A stretch of DNA of 64,000 bases, from assembly GCA_904418995.1 (NCBI GenBank), contig CAJFQF010000009.1, forward strand, positions 1 to 64,000, in the 5' to 3' direction. The DNA comes from Heritagella_A intestinalis. GTDB taxonomy: Bacteria > Bacillota > Clostridia > Oscillospirales > Acutalibacteraceae. Below, piece after piece: positions 38,516 through 46,401 of the stretch (position 1 is its first letter; the number at the start of each line of letters is the position of its first letter). The translations under genes were made by a program, and so were the position numbers. The notes under the pieces were generated by a model. The model was not told where the DNA came from. It saw only the letters and a list, made by a program, of their open reading frames with translations, and ran no database searches.

Positions 38516-40108
38516 TTAGCGGCTGAATTCGGCCAGTTCCAGAGTGGGGTTGTGCTCCTGGGCCCAGCGGATGCTCCATTCGTTGGCGAAGAGCAGCAAA
38601 TAGCGGTCCTTCATATCCTGAACCTTCTTGGTGTCGGAGGTCAGGTTCAGCTTTTTCAGGTCGATATCCGCATTGTCAATCCACCGGATGTACTGATAGG
38701 GGAGGTTCTCCATGCGAATCTCCACATTGTATTCGTTCTCCATCCGGTATTTGAACACGTCAAATTGCAGGGTGCCCACCACGCCCACAATGACCTCTTC
38801 CAGGCCGCTGCCCACGTCGTGGAAAATCTGGATGGCGCCCTCCTGAGCAATCTGAGCGATGCCCTTGACAAACTGCTTGCGCTTCATAGTGTCCTTTTGC
38901 TGCACCCGGCAGAAAAATTCCGGGGCAAAGGTGGGAATGCCCTCGAACTTCACCTTCATGCCCGGAGAGCACACGGTGTCGCCAATGGAGAAAATGCCCG
39001 GGTCAAACACGCCGATAATGTCCCCGGCATAGGCTTCTTCGATGATTTCCCGGCTCTGGGCCATCATCTGCTGGGGCTGGGAGAGCTTCATTTTCCGCCC
39101 GCCCTGGACGTGGAGCACTTCCATGCCCTTTTCAAACCGGCCGGAGCAAATGCGCATAAAGGCGATGCGGTCCCGATGGGCCTTGTTCATGTTGGCCTGA
39201 ATCTTAAACACAAAGGCGGAGAAGCCCGGGTCAAAGGGGTCCACCACGCCGTCCTCGGCCTGCCGGGGCAGGGGAGAGCTGGTCAGCTGCAAAAAGCTCT
39301 CCAGGAAGGGCTCCACGCCGAAGTTGGTCAAAGCGGAACCGAAAAACACCGGGGAGAGCTGGCCCTTCTGCACCTGCTCCAAATCAAACTCGGAGCCTGC
39401 GCCGTCCAGCAGTTCCACATCGTCCCGCAGGGTCTGATAGAGCTCCTCGCCCAAACGCTCCTGCATGGAAACGTCGTCCAGGGAGGCCTCGGTGGCTTCC
39501 ACTTCCCGCTGGCCGCCGTTCAGGGTAAAGGCCAGAATCTCCTTCTTTTCCCGGTCATAGACGCCCTTGAAATCCCGGCCGCAGCCAATGGGCCAGTTCA
39601 TGGGGTAAGTCTTAATGCCCAGCTCATACTCGATTTCATCCAGCAGATCATAGGGATTCCGGGCTTCCCGGTCCATTTTGTTGATAAAGGTGAAAATGGG
39701 GATGTGCCGCATGACGCAGACCTTAAAGAGCTTCCGGGTCTGGGCCTCCACGCCCTTGGAAGCGTCGATGACCATGACCGCAGAGTCCGCCGCCATGAGG
39801 GTGCGGTAGGTGTCCTCAGAGAAGTCCTGGTGGCCGGGGGTGTCCAGAATATTGATGCAGAAGCCTTCATACTGGAACTGCATGACGGAAGAGGTCACAG
39901 AAATACCGCGCTGCTTTTCAATTTCCATCCAGTCGGAGACCGCGTGGCGGCTGTTCTTTTTGCCCTTGACCGCGCCGGCCAGGGTAATGGCGCCGCCGTA
40001 GAGCAGGAATTTTTCCGTTAAAGTTGTTTTACCCGCATCAGGGTGGGAGATAATCGCAAAGGTGCGTCTCCGGTTGATTTCATTCTGCATAGCAGGCGTC
40101 AAAGCCAA
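38516..40108 (-). CDS. prfC: Peptide chain release factor 3
   Basis: A 530-residue translational GTPase that removes RF1/RF2 from the ribosome. G1 is ISHPDAGKTTLTEK, switch II DTPGHQDFSEDTYR, G4 FINKMDRE, and the rest follows the RF3 plan (SPVFFGSALTNFGV; SAFVFKIQANMN; QFDVFKYRMENEYN). The TTG at 40108 follows GGAGG by eight bases and gives a normal RF3 N-terminus; upstream in-frame ATGs belong to repeat sequence. Its stop codon abuts an R3 tail palindrome, and the apparent terminator is ~415 bases further, leaving a long repeat-filled 3' untranslated region. Confidence 0.95.
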   Translation of the reverse strand: MALTPAMQNEINRRRTFAIISHPDAGKTTLTEKFLLYGGAITLAGAVKGKKNSRHAVSDWMEIEKQRGISVTSSVMQFQYEGFCINILDTPGHQDFSEDTYRTLMAADSAVMVIDASKGVEAQTRKLFKVCVMRHIPIFTFINKMDREARNPYDLLDEIEYELGIKTYPMNWPIGCGRDFKGVYDREKKEILAFTLNGGQREVEATEASLDDVSMQERLGEELYQTLRDDVELLDGAGSEFDLEQVQKGQLSPVFFGSALTNFGVEPFLESFLQLTSSPLPRQAEDGVVDPFDPGFSAFVFKIQANMNKAHRDRIAFMRICSGRFEKGMEVLHVQGGRKMKLSQPQQMMAQSREIIEEAYAGDIIGVFDPGIFSIGDTVCSPGMKVKFEGIPTFAPEFFCRVQQKDTMKRKQFVKGIAQIAQEGAIQIFHDVGSGLEEVIVGVVGTLQFDVFKYRMENEYNVEIRMENLPYQYIRWIDNADIDLKKLNLTSDTKKVQDMKDRYLLLFANEWSIRWAQEHNPTLELAEFSR

Positions 40109-40151
40109 GGGGGATTCCTCCATCCGTTGTTGAGTTTTTGTGATAGCTTGC

Positions 40152-40216
40152 TTCTCCCAAACAATCTTTTCACAAGGGAGTATCCCCCATGCCTCTCCGT
40201 CTCCTATGCGGAGTGC
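40152..40216 (-). repeat. Repeat R5, minus orientation
   Basis: TTCTCCCAAAC at 40152 to CTCCTATGCGGAGTGC at 40216, just upstream of the prfC start. Confidence 0.75.
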
Positions 40217-40217
40217 A

Positions 40218-40249
40218 CCCCCTTTTCTCCTTGGATGAGAAAAAGGGGG
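40218..40249. repeat. Repeat R2 hairpin, CCCCC/GGGGG type
   Basis: CCCCCTTTTCTC, loop CTTGGAT, GAGAAAAAGGGGG (one extra A in the right arm). Confidence 0.85.
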
Positions 40250-40274
40250 GAAAAGAATCATATAGGTTGACAGC

Positions 40275-40341
40275 TTGACACGCCAAGCGAAATCATCCTG
40301 CAAGCGAGCTTGCGGATGCATTTCGAAGGCGGTCAGGGTAG
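40275..40341 (+). repeat. Repeat R1, plus orientation
   Basis: TTGACACGCCAAGC, hairpin 40289-40324, GAAGGCGGTCAGGGTAG. Same sequence as the 22-kb copy. Confidence 0.9.
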
Positions 40342-40429
40342 TTTTTTAGACGCGGGGCAGTGGCATCAAGAAACAACCTGTTCCCTCGCGTTGCTATTAT
40401 TTTCCCATTCAGGCAGCTTCTTTTTCGTT

Positions 40430-40654
40430 CAGCAGCGGAACAGCCTGCCTGATAGGAGAAAGCCCGATAAGTTGGAGGGCTGATGCTGGTTGGTGCGTTG
40501 GAGAAATTTTGCCAAACGGGGGCGACTGCTTAGGTTGTTGTTTCCACAGCCGGAGCCCCCGTTTCACAGAGTTTCTTTGCGTGGAACCTACCGCGCTCAA
40601 GCCGCGTAGGCTTGCGAATCTTTTCCTCCATTTTCTTTTCGTAAGAAAATGGAG
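40430..40654 (+). repeat. Repeat R4, second copy, ending in an R2 hairpin
   Basis: Roughly 95% identical to 22457-22682. Its terminal R2 hairpin is CTCCATTTTCTT/AAGAAAATGGAG (40626-40654), so the arm differs from the other copy (CACC/GGTG) by a compensated pair. Confidence 0.85.
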
Positions 40655-40718
40655 TGCACTCCGCATAGGAGACTGAGGGGATTCAGGGACGCGCCCTGAA
40701 AAAGGGGAGTTTGGGAGA
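40654..40718 (+). repeat. Repeat R5, plus orientation
   Basis: CTCCGCATAGGAGACTGAGG, a different variable centre GGACGCGCCCTGAAAAAGGGG, shown here as adjoining blocks, and GTTTGGGAGAG. Confidence 0.78.
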
Positions 40719-40750
40719 GTCCAGCCTAGAAATCCAACTTTCGTATCTAG

Positions 40751-40800
40751 GCTGTTTACGCGGGCGCATAATATGTGCTGCTACGTCACGGAGAAGTCTA
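40751..40800 (+). repeat. R3-like fragment
   Basis: GCTGTTTACGCGGGCGC then CTGCTACGTCACGGAGAAG, matching parts of the 38-kb array. Confidence 0.55.
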
Positions 40801-40854
40801 CAGAGACAGGAAAGCTGTCCCCACACGAAACAAATAAAATTTGCACCCAGGCTG

Positions 40855-40972
40855 TTTACGCGGGAGAAAAGCCCGCTCATAGATGCCGCTACCTCGCGGC
40901 CTACGTCCAGACTTAGTCTGGCGCGAATCGCCAGCGGGGGCTCCCCGCCGCGGCTTGCGTCCAGGCTCAGCC
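40855..40972 (+). repeat. Repeat R3 with variant tail palindromes, next to purF
   Basis: TTTACGCGGGAGAAAAGCC, CATAGATGCCGCTACCTCGC, then CCAGAC-TTA-GTCTGG (a compensated variant of CCAGGC/GCCTGG), hairpin GCGGGG/CCCCGC (40934-40948) and a second partial tail. It ends four bases before the purF-like stop. Confidence 0.82.
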
Positions 40973-40975
40973 CGC

Positions 40976-42379
40976 TTATTCGCGGCCGTCCCAGCAGTAG
41001 GTGCAGAGGCAGTCCCGGGAAAGGCCCACGGACTCGATCAGGTCGTCCAGACGGTGATACCGCAGGGAGGTGAAGTGCAGCTTTTCCGCAATGCGCCGGA
41101 GCATCTCTCCATATTCGGGGCTCTCCGGGTTGGCATAGGGGGTCAAGTCCACTTCGCCGTCTCCGGCCATTTCCTTGATGACCCGACGGGTAATCAAATC
41201 CATCTCAGAAGTGGAGCGGGAGAAGTTCAGATACTTACATCCATAGAGCAGGGGCGGGCAGGCCGGACGCACATGGACTTCCTTGGCGCCGCTGTCATAG
41301 AGGAACTGGGTGGTCTCGCCCAGCTGGGTGCCCCGGACAATGGAGTCGTCAATGAGCAGCAGGCTCTTGTCCTCAATGAGCTCGTGAACGGGAATCAGCT
41401 TCATCTTGGCAATCAAATCCCGCTTTTTCTGGTCCGTAGGCATAAAGGAGCGGGGCCAGGTGGGGGTGTACTTGATGAAAGGACGGGAGAAGGGGATGCC
41501 GGAAGCATTGGAATAGCCGATGGCGTGGGCGGTGCCGGAATCCGGTACGCCGGCCACGGTGTCGGGGTGGGCGTCGTCCCGCTTGGCCAGGAGCGCGCCG
41601 CACTTGTAACGCATCTGTTCCACGCTGACCCCCTCATAAGAGGAAGAGGGATACCCGTAATACACCCACAGGAAGGTGCAGATGCGCATTTTCTTGCCGG
41701 GCTGCACCAGGGTCTGTACGCCTTCCGGGGTAATCACGGCGATTTCGCCGGGGCCCAACTCCCGTTCGGCCTTGTAGCCCAAGTTCAGATAGGCAAAGCT
41801 CTCAAAGGAGAAGCAGTAGCTGTCATCCTTCTTGGCCACAGAGACCGGGGTGCGTCCCATCTTGTCCCGGGCGGCATATACGCCTTTGTCGGTGAGGAGC
41901 AGGATGGTCATGGAGCCATCGATAATCTCCTGGGCATACTGGATGCCCTCAATGAGGTTGTCCTTCTGGTTGATGATGCCGGCCACCAGCTCCGTGGCGT
42001 TGATGTCGCCGCCGCTCATCTCCAGGAAATGGGCGTGGCCCTTGGTAAAGAGCTGCTTTTCGATTTCGCTGGCGTTGTTGATCTTGCCCACCGTAGCGAT
42101 CACATAGGTGCCGTGGTGGGAGCGGATGATCAGGGGCTGGGGCTCGTAGTCGGAAATACAGCCAATGCCCATGGTGCCGTGCATTTCGTGGTAGTCCTTG
42201 TCAAATTTTGTCCGGAAGGGGGAGTTTTCGATGTTATGTATGGCGCGGTTAAAGCCGTCGTCCTTGCTGTAAACGGCCATACCGGCGCGGCGGGTTCCCA
42301 GATGGGAATGATAGTCCGTGCCGAAGAACAGGTCAAACACACAATCGTTTTTCGAAGCTACTCCAAAGTATCCGCTCAT
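40976..42379 (-). CDS. PurF-like amidophosphoribosyltransferase paralogue without N-terminal Cys
   Basis: A 467-residue protein with an N-terminal Ntn-type glutaminase fold (SGYFGVASKNDCVFDLFFG; GTRRAGMAVY) and a C-terminal phosphoribosyltransferase domain with the PRPP motif LLLIDDSIVRGTQLGET. True PurF has Cys at mature position 1 (CGVFGI); here that residue is Ser2 (MSGYFGV). C-terminal cysteines (DCLCTYCW) could bind an iron-sulfur cluster as in Bacillus PurF. It may be an ammonia-dependent or re-purposed PurF; no other purine gene is nearby. GGAGG before the ATG at 42379 supports the start. Confidence 0.85.
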   Translation of the reverse strand: MSGYFGVASKNDCVFDLFFGTDYHSHLGTRRAGMAVYSKDDGFNRAIHNIENSPFRTKFDKDYHEMHGTMGIGCISDYEPQPLIIRSHHGTYVIATVGKINNASEIEKQLFTKGHAHFLEMSGGDINATELVAGIINQKDNLIEGIQYAQEIIDGSMTILLLTDKGVYAARDKMGRTPVSVAKKDDSYCFSFESFAYLNLGYKAERELGPGEIAVITPEGVQTLVQPGKKMRICTFLWVYYGYPSSSYEGVSVEQMRYKCGALLAKRDDAHPDTVAGVPDSGTAHAIGYSNASGIPFSRPFIKYTPTWPRSFMPTDQKKRDLIAKMKLIPVHELIEDKSLLLIDDSIVRGTQLGETTQFLYDSGAKEVHVRPACPPLLYGCKYLNFSRSTSEMDLITRRVIKEMAGDGEVDLTPYANPESPEYGEMLRRIAEKLHFTSLRYHRLDDLIESVGLSRDCLCTYCWDGRE

Positions 42380-42485
42380 AGAATCCTCCGTTTTTGTCCC
42401 GGCCGGCATTTACCGGCCCTTGTGTTTCTTTTCTTTCTATCAATCATAAACAGCAAAAGCCGTTTGTAAGCATGAAAAAAGCATC

Positions 42486-42989
42486 TTAGCGTTTAATTCT
42501 AACATAATACTTGTCTGAATCCTCGTGGTGGATAGTTCCACCGTTTTTCAGCATCACACGTAAAGAAGCAGGATTGTCCTTGTTGGCACACAAATAAACT
42601 TCCTCTTCTGGAATGATTTCTGCGGCCTTTTGTAAAAGAAGGCGAAGTCCAATTGTGGCATAACCTTTTCCGCGAAATCCTTCCCGAATACTGTAACCGA
42701 TATGTCCAGCGCCGTTCACCAAAGAGGGACAAAGGTAATGACGGAGTCGGAACCACCCTACGATGGTATCATCGTCCCAAAGCAGGTAGTGGGTCTGCGG
42801 TACATATCCTTCCGGCAAATCCATTCCCTGTCCCTGACAAATCAGCGGCTGTAAAATGGCTGTCTCAAAGTTTTCGCGCGGAGCATTAGAAAAGTCGTTT
42901 ATAAAACCATTTTCATCTGCGGGTACAGAAACGATATATTGATATTCTTTTTCTGCATCCTGCAAATTGATTTCTTTCAAAAAAATCAT
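42486..42989 (-). CDS. GNAT-family N-acetyltransferase, low G+C
   Basis: A 167-residue GNAT protein: the acetyl-CoA loop is IREGFRGKGYATIGLRLLL, preceded by GAGHIGYS and followed by CANKDNPASLRVMLKNGG. GAGGAG ten bases upstream favours the ATG at 42989, one base after the murC stop on the same strand, so it could be co-transcribed with murC. Its codon use is clearly more A/T-rich than its neighbours, suggesting recent acquisition. Substrate unknown. Confidence 0.85.
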   Translation of the reverse strand: MIFLKEINLQDAEKEYQYIVSVPADENGFINDFSNAPRENFETAILQPLICQGQGMDLPEGYVPQTHYLLWDDDTIVGWFRLRHYLCPSLVNGAGHIGYSIREGFRGKGYATIGLRLLLQKAAEIIPEEEVYLCANKDNPASLRVMLKNGGTIHHEDSDKYYVRIKR

Positions 42990-42990
42990 A

Positions 42991-44370
42991 TCAGGATTTC
43001 TCCTCATACCGCTTGACGATTAAGTTGGCGCACTTGTAAATGTCGCCGCCTCCCAAGGTGAGGATTAAATCCCCGGGCTGGGCCTTTTCCATGACATAGC
43101 TGGCGATTTCTTCAAAGGACTCAAACCAGCAGCTCCCAGGAATTTTGGCCGCCAAATCGCTGGTGTGGATGCCATAGATGTTTTCCTCCCGCACCGGCAG
43201 AATCTCCGTCATCACCACATGGTCGGGGATGGAGAGGGCCTTGGCGAAATCGTCCAGGAGCAGATAGGTCCGGGAGAAGGTGTGGGGCTGGAATACCGCC
43301 CAGACCTCCCGGAAGCCCATGTGCATGGCCGCGGTGAGGGTAGCGGTGAGCTCTGTGGGGTGGTGGGCGAAGTCGTCCGCTACAGTGACGCCGTCAAAGC
43401 GCCCCAGTACCTCGAAGCGGCGGTGTACCCCGGTAAAGGCGTGGAGGCCCTTGGCGATTTCCTCCGGGGGGATTCCCATCTGGTCGGCGGCGGCAGCGGC
43501 CGCCAGGGCGTTGAGAATGTTGTGCCGGCCGGGGACAGACAGCTCCACCCGGCACAGGGGCTGGCCCTGCTTCTGGATGGTGAAGCTCTCCCGGGCGCCC
43601 TTGGTGTCGGCGATGTCCACGGCCCGGTAGTCGCTGCCCTCCGCAAAACCGAAGGTGACAACCGGCGCATGGTGCAGCCCCTCTACGGCCTTCCGGCTGT
43701 TGGCGTCGTCCCCGTTGACAATGAGCAGGCGGCTGGTCTGGGTGGCGAACTGCCGGAAAGATTTGATGATGTTTTCCAGGTTCTTAAAGTAGTCCAGATG
43801 GTCCGCGTCAATGTTCAGAATCACGGAGATGGCCGGATGCAGGTGCAGGAAGGTGTCCACATACTCACAGGCCTCGCAGACCATGGTCTCCGACTTGCCC
43901 GCCCGGCCGTTGGAGCCGATAAAGGGCAGCTTGCCGCCGATAACGGCGCTGGGGTCCCGGCCGGCGCTGAGGAAGAGCTGGGTAATCATGCCGGTGGTAG
44001 TGGTCTTGCCGTGGGTGCCGGAAACGGCGATGGAATCCCGGTACCGGTCGGTGACCATGCCCAGGAGCACCGAGCGCTCCACTGTGGGGACGCCCTTTTC
44101 CCGGGCGGCGATGAGTTCCGGGTTGTCCTGCTTCACGGCGGCGGTGTACACCACCAGCTGGGCGTCCCCGATGTTTTCAGCGCGATGGCCCATGTGAACG
44201 GGAATGCCGTAGGAGCGCACCCGCTCCAGGGTGTCTGATTCGTTGGTGTCGGAGCCGGTAATGACAAAACCCCTGTGGAAGAGAATTTCCGCAAGGGGGC
44301 ACATACCGGAGCCGCCAATGCCGACAAAATGGATTCGCTTGACAGAATCCAGCAAACGAGAAGATTCCAT
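42991..44370 (-). CDS. murC: UDP-N-acetylmuramate--L-alanine ligase
   Basis: A 459-residue Mur ligase adding the first amino acid of the peptidoglycan stem. The N-domain opens RIHFVGIGGSGMCPLAEIL, the ATP site is AVSGTHGKTTTTGMI, NIDADHLDYF and GRHNILNALAA are in the central domain, and VADDFAHHPTEL leads into the C-domain. AAAGGAG nine bases before the ATG at 44370 excludes the longer N-terminal forms. It lies apart from the division cluster at 6-18 kb and is divergent from dpaA. Confidence 0.96.
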   Translation of the reverse strand: MESSRLLDSVKRIHFVGIGGSGMCPLAEILFHRGFVITGSDTNESDTLERVRSYGIPVHMGHRAENIGDAQLVVYTAAVKQDNPELIAAREKGVPTVERSVLLGMVTDRYRDSIAVSGTHGKTTTTGMITQLFLSAGRDPSAVIGGKLPFIGSNGRAGKSETMVCEACEYVDTFLHLHPAISVILNIDADHLDYFKNLENIIKSFRQFATQTSRLLIVNGDDANSRKAVEGLHHAPVVTFGFAEGSDYRAVDIADTKGARESFTIQKQGQPLCRVELSVPGRHNILNALAAAAAADQMGIPPEEIAKGLHAFTGVHRRFEVLGRFDGVTVADDFAHHPTELTATLTAAMHMGFREVWAVFQPHTFSRTYLLLDDFAKALSIPDHVVMTEILPVREENIYGIHTSDLAAKIPGSCWFESFEEIASYVMEKAQPGDLILTLGGGDIYKCANLIVKRYEEKS

Positions 44371-44452
44371 GGCTTCAGACTCCTTTATGTTGAGAAAACG
44401 CCCGAAGGCGTCTCTGTTTGCGTAAATGATGGTGGGAAATATACTACCCTTT

Positions 44453-44481
44453 ATTATATTGCGAAAGGCCCTCGAAATAAA
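44453..44481 (-). promoter_or_regulatory. Possible promoter of murC
   Basis: On the minus strand TTTATT (44481-44476), 17 bases, perfect TATAAT (44458-44453). The -35 is weak. Confidence 0.5.
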
Positions 44482-44542
44482 CACCCAAATTCAATTTTGG
44501 CAAAAAGCGCTATTTTTTTCAAGATTTCCGGGCCTGGACTTC

Positions 44543-44570
44543 ACACTCCGGGAAGGGCTTCCATATTATA
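44543..44570 (+). promoter_or_regulatory. Sigma-K-like promoter of dpaAB
   Basis: CATATTATA (44562-44570) matches the sigma-K -10 pattern CATAnnnTA, with AC (44543-44544) 17 bases upstream. Sigma-K drives the homologous spoVF operon in Bacillus subtilis. Confidence 0.6.
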
Positions 44571-44658
44571 GGAAAAGCAAGGCGGCATTTTCCTGGGAAC
44601 CCCTTCCGCGCGGGGGCTTCCGGCCGCCCGCACAGCGCGGAGAAACGGCGGCGAGGAT

Positions 44659-45516
44659 ATGATACAGGAGCAGACGGTATTCGGCGTTGCGGGCGGGGAC
44701 CGGCGGCAGGCAGAGCTCATTGACTCCCTGGCGGCGGACGGCTACACCGTATACGCCTTTGGTTTTGAAAAGGCCCGGCTGGACGCCCGTGCCCAGGAGG
44801 TTTCCCTTGCAGAGCTGGCAGAAAAAAGCCAGGTGGTGATTTTTCCCCTGCCGGTAACGGTGGACGGCGCTCATCTGAACGCCCCCTTTGGCCGGCAGCC
44901 GGTGTCCCTGGGGGAAGAAACGGCCTCCCTGTTTTTGGGAAAGCCCGTCTATGGCGGCATGACAGAGCGCCTGGCAGCCATAGACCCTCTGTGGGAGCAA
45001 GTGCCGGTGTTTGATTATTCCCACCAGGAGGAATTCGCCGTGCGCAACGCCATCCCCACGGCGGAAGGGGCTGTGGAAATCGCTATGCATGAGTTTCCCG
45101 GAACCCTTAACGGCGCCCGATGCCTGATTACTGGCTTTGGCCGCATTGGTAAGGCCTTGGCCTGGATGCTCCGGGGCATTGGGGCCCAGGTGACGGTGAG
45201 CGCCCGGAAGCCGGAGGATTTGGCTTGGATTTCCCAGTTGGGATATGGAGCAGTCCATACCCGGGAACCGGGAGGGGGCTATCCGGTGGTGTTCAATACC
45301 ATCCCCGCCCTGGTGTTCACCCGAAGCGTGCTTTCCCGGCTGCAGCCCGGCACCCTGCTTATTGATCTGGCCTCGGCTCCCGGCGGCGTAGACCGGGAGG
45401 CGGCGGAAAAGCTGGGAATCCGAGTGGTTCCGGCCCTGTCCCTTCCCGGCAAGGTTGCGCCCCGGGCGGCAGGGGAGATCATCAAGGAGACAATCTACCA
45501 CATGATGGAGGAGTGA
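44659..45516 (+). CDS. dpaA: Dipicolinate synthase subunit A
   Basis: A 285-residue NAD(P)-binding protein (SpoVFA). With DpaB it oxidises dihydrodipicolinate to dipicolinic acid, which the mother cell sends to the spore core. CLITGFGRIGKALAWML is the dinucleotide loop; VIFPLPVTVDG and NTIPALVFT are family-like blocks. GCGAGGAT precedes the ATG. dpaB follows after seven bases. The upstream sigma-K-like promoter fits late mother-cell expression, and the gene shows that the organism probably forms spores. Confidence 0.93.
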   Translation: MIQEQTVFGVAGGDRRQAELIDSLAADGYTVYAFGFEKARLDARAQEVSLAELAEKSQVVIFPLPVTVDGAHLNAPFGRQPVSLGEETASLFLGKPVYGGMTERLAAIDPLWEQVPVFDYSHQEEFAVRNAIPTAEGAVEIAMHEFPGTLNGARCLITGFGRIGKALAWMLRGIGAQVTVSARKPEDLAWISQLGYGAVHTREPGGGYPVVFNTIPALVFTRSVLSRLQPGTLLIDLASAPGGVDREAAEKLGIRVVPALSLPGKVAPRAAGEIIKETIYHMMEE

Positions 45517-45523
45517 GGAAGCG

Positions 45524-46099
45524 TTGGAGAAAACCCGAATCGGATTCGCCATGTGCGGGTCCTTTTGTACTTTTGAGCCGGCAATGGAGCAGCTTCATCT
45601 GCTGGCGGAGCAGGGCCATAAAATCCTGCCCATTATGTCCAAGACTGCCAGCGAGACCGACACCCGTTTTGGCCGGGCCTCGGATTTCATCTGGGAGCTG
45701 GAGGACACCTGCCATCATAAGGTCATCAAAACCATTGCGGAGGCGGAGCCCATTGGCCCCAAGCACCTGGTAGACCTGATGGTGGTGGCCCCATGCACGG
45801 GGAACACCCTGGCAAAGCTCAGCTGGGGCATTACCGACACCCCGGTGACCATGGCGGTGAAATCCAGCCTGCGCATCGGCCTGCCGGTGGTGCTGGCCCT
45901 GGCCACCAACGACGCCCTGGCAGCTTCCGCCCAGAATCTGGGGCGGCTGCTCAATGTCAAGAATCTCTACTTTGTCCCCCTGCGGCAGGATAACCCGGAG
46001 AAAAAGCCCACCTCCCTGGTGTGCGACTTCTCCCAGCTGATTCCCGCCTGCGAAGCGGCCCTTCAGGGAAAGCAGCTGCAGCCGGTTCTGCAAGGCTGA
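45524..46099 (+). CDS. dpaB: Dipicolinate synthase subunit B
   Basis: A 191-residue flavoprotein-like (phosphopantothenoylcysteine decarboxylase fold) subunit (SpoVFB). GFAMCGSFCTFEPAMEQL at the start, DLMVVAPCTGNTLAKLSWGI and ALATNDALAASAQNLGRLL are typical. It starts at a TTG after GAGTGAGGAAGCG and works with DpaA. Its stop is the loop of a perfect palindrome CAAGGC-TGA-GCCTTG (46091-46105), like the one at the nfo stop. Confidence 0.93.
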   Translation: MEKTRIGFAMCGSFCTFEPAMEQLHLLAEQGHKILPIMSKTASETDTRFGRASDFIWELEDTCHHKVIKTIAEAEPIGPKHLVDLMVVAPCTGNTLAKLSWGITDTPVTMAVKSSLRIGLPVVLALATNDALAASAQNLGRLLNVKNLYFVPLRQDNPEKKPTSLVCDFSQLIPACEAALQGKQLQPVLQG

Positions 46100-46105
46100 G
46101 CCTTG
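46091..46105. repeat. Palindrome carrying the dpaB stop codon
   Basis: CAAGGC-TGA-GCCTTG, a perfect 6-bp inverted repeat with the stop codon as its loop. Same form as 28844-28858 and 28886-28900. Confidence 0.7.
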
Positions 46106-46401
46106 ACACAACCCGCGGGAAGGCGGACAGCGAAAAATAACCTGGGCCGTCGCGGAATAAGTTGTTATTCGATGTTGCCTTCCTGATGCGTTTGCAGGGG
46201 AGGATACTATACTCCCCTGGCTGTTGGTCGATGCATCTCCCTGCGCGCGGACAAAAGGGAATTGTTTCCACCCTGCCCCAAACGCGGGTTGGCGCTGCAC
46301 ACTGTGGGGAAATCAGGGGTGGAAATCCCAGAGAAATCTGCTATAATAAAGGAGTTCAAAAACTGAGCGAAAATACGGCTCCGGCCGGAAATGAGGAATT
46401 T
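46106..46401. other. Intergenic region before the RNase H gene
   Basis: No gene seen. A -10 (TATAAT, 46342-46347) without a good -35 precedes AAAGGAG (46348-46354). GGGGAGGATACTATACTCCCC (46198-46218) is an inverted repeat (GGGGAG/CTCCCC) of unknown role. Confidence 0.4.

Noticed and set aside
22005..40972. Insertion sequence or transposon with its own transposase
   Set aside because: No transposase or recombinase reading frame is found in or near the repeats; if mobile, the elements are non-autonomous.
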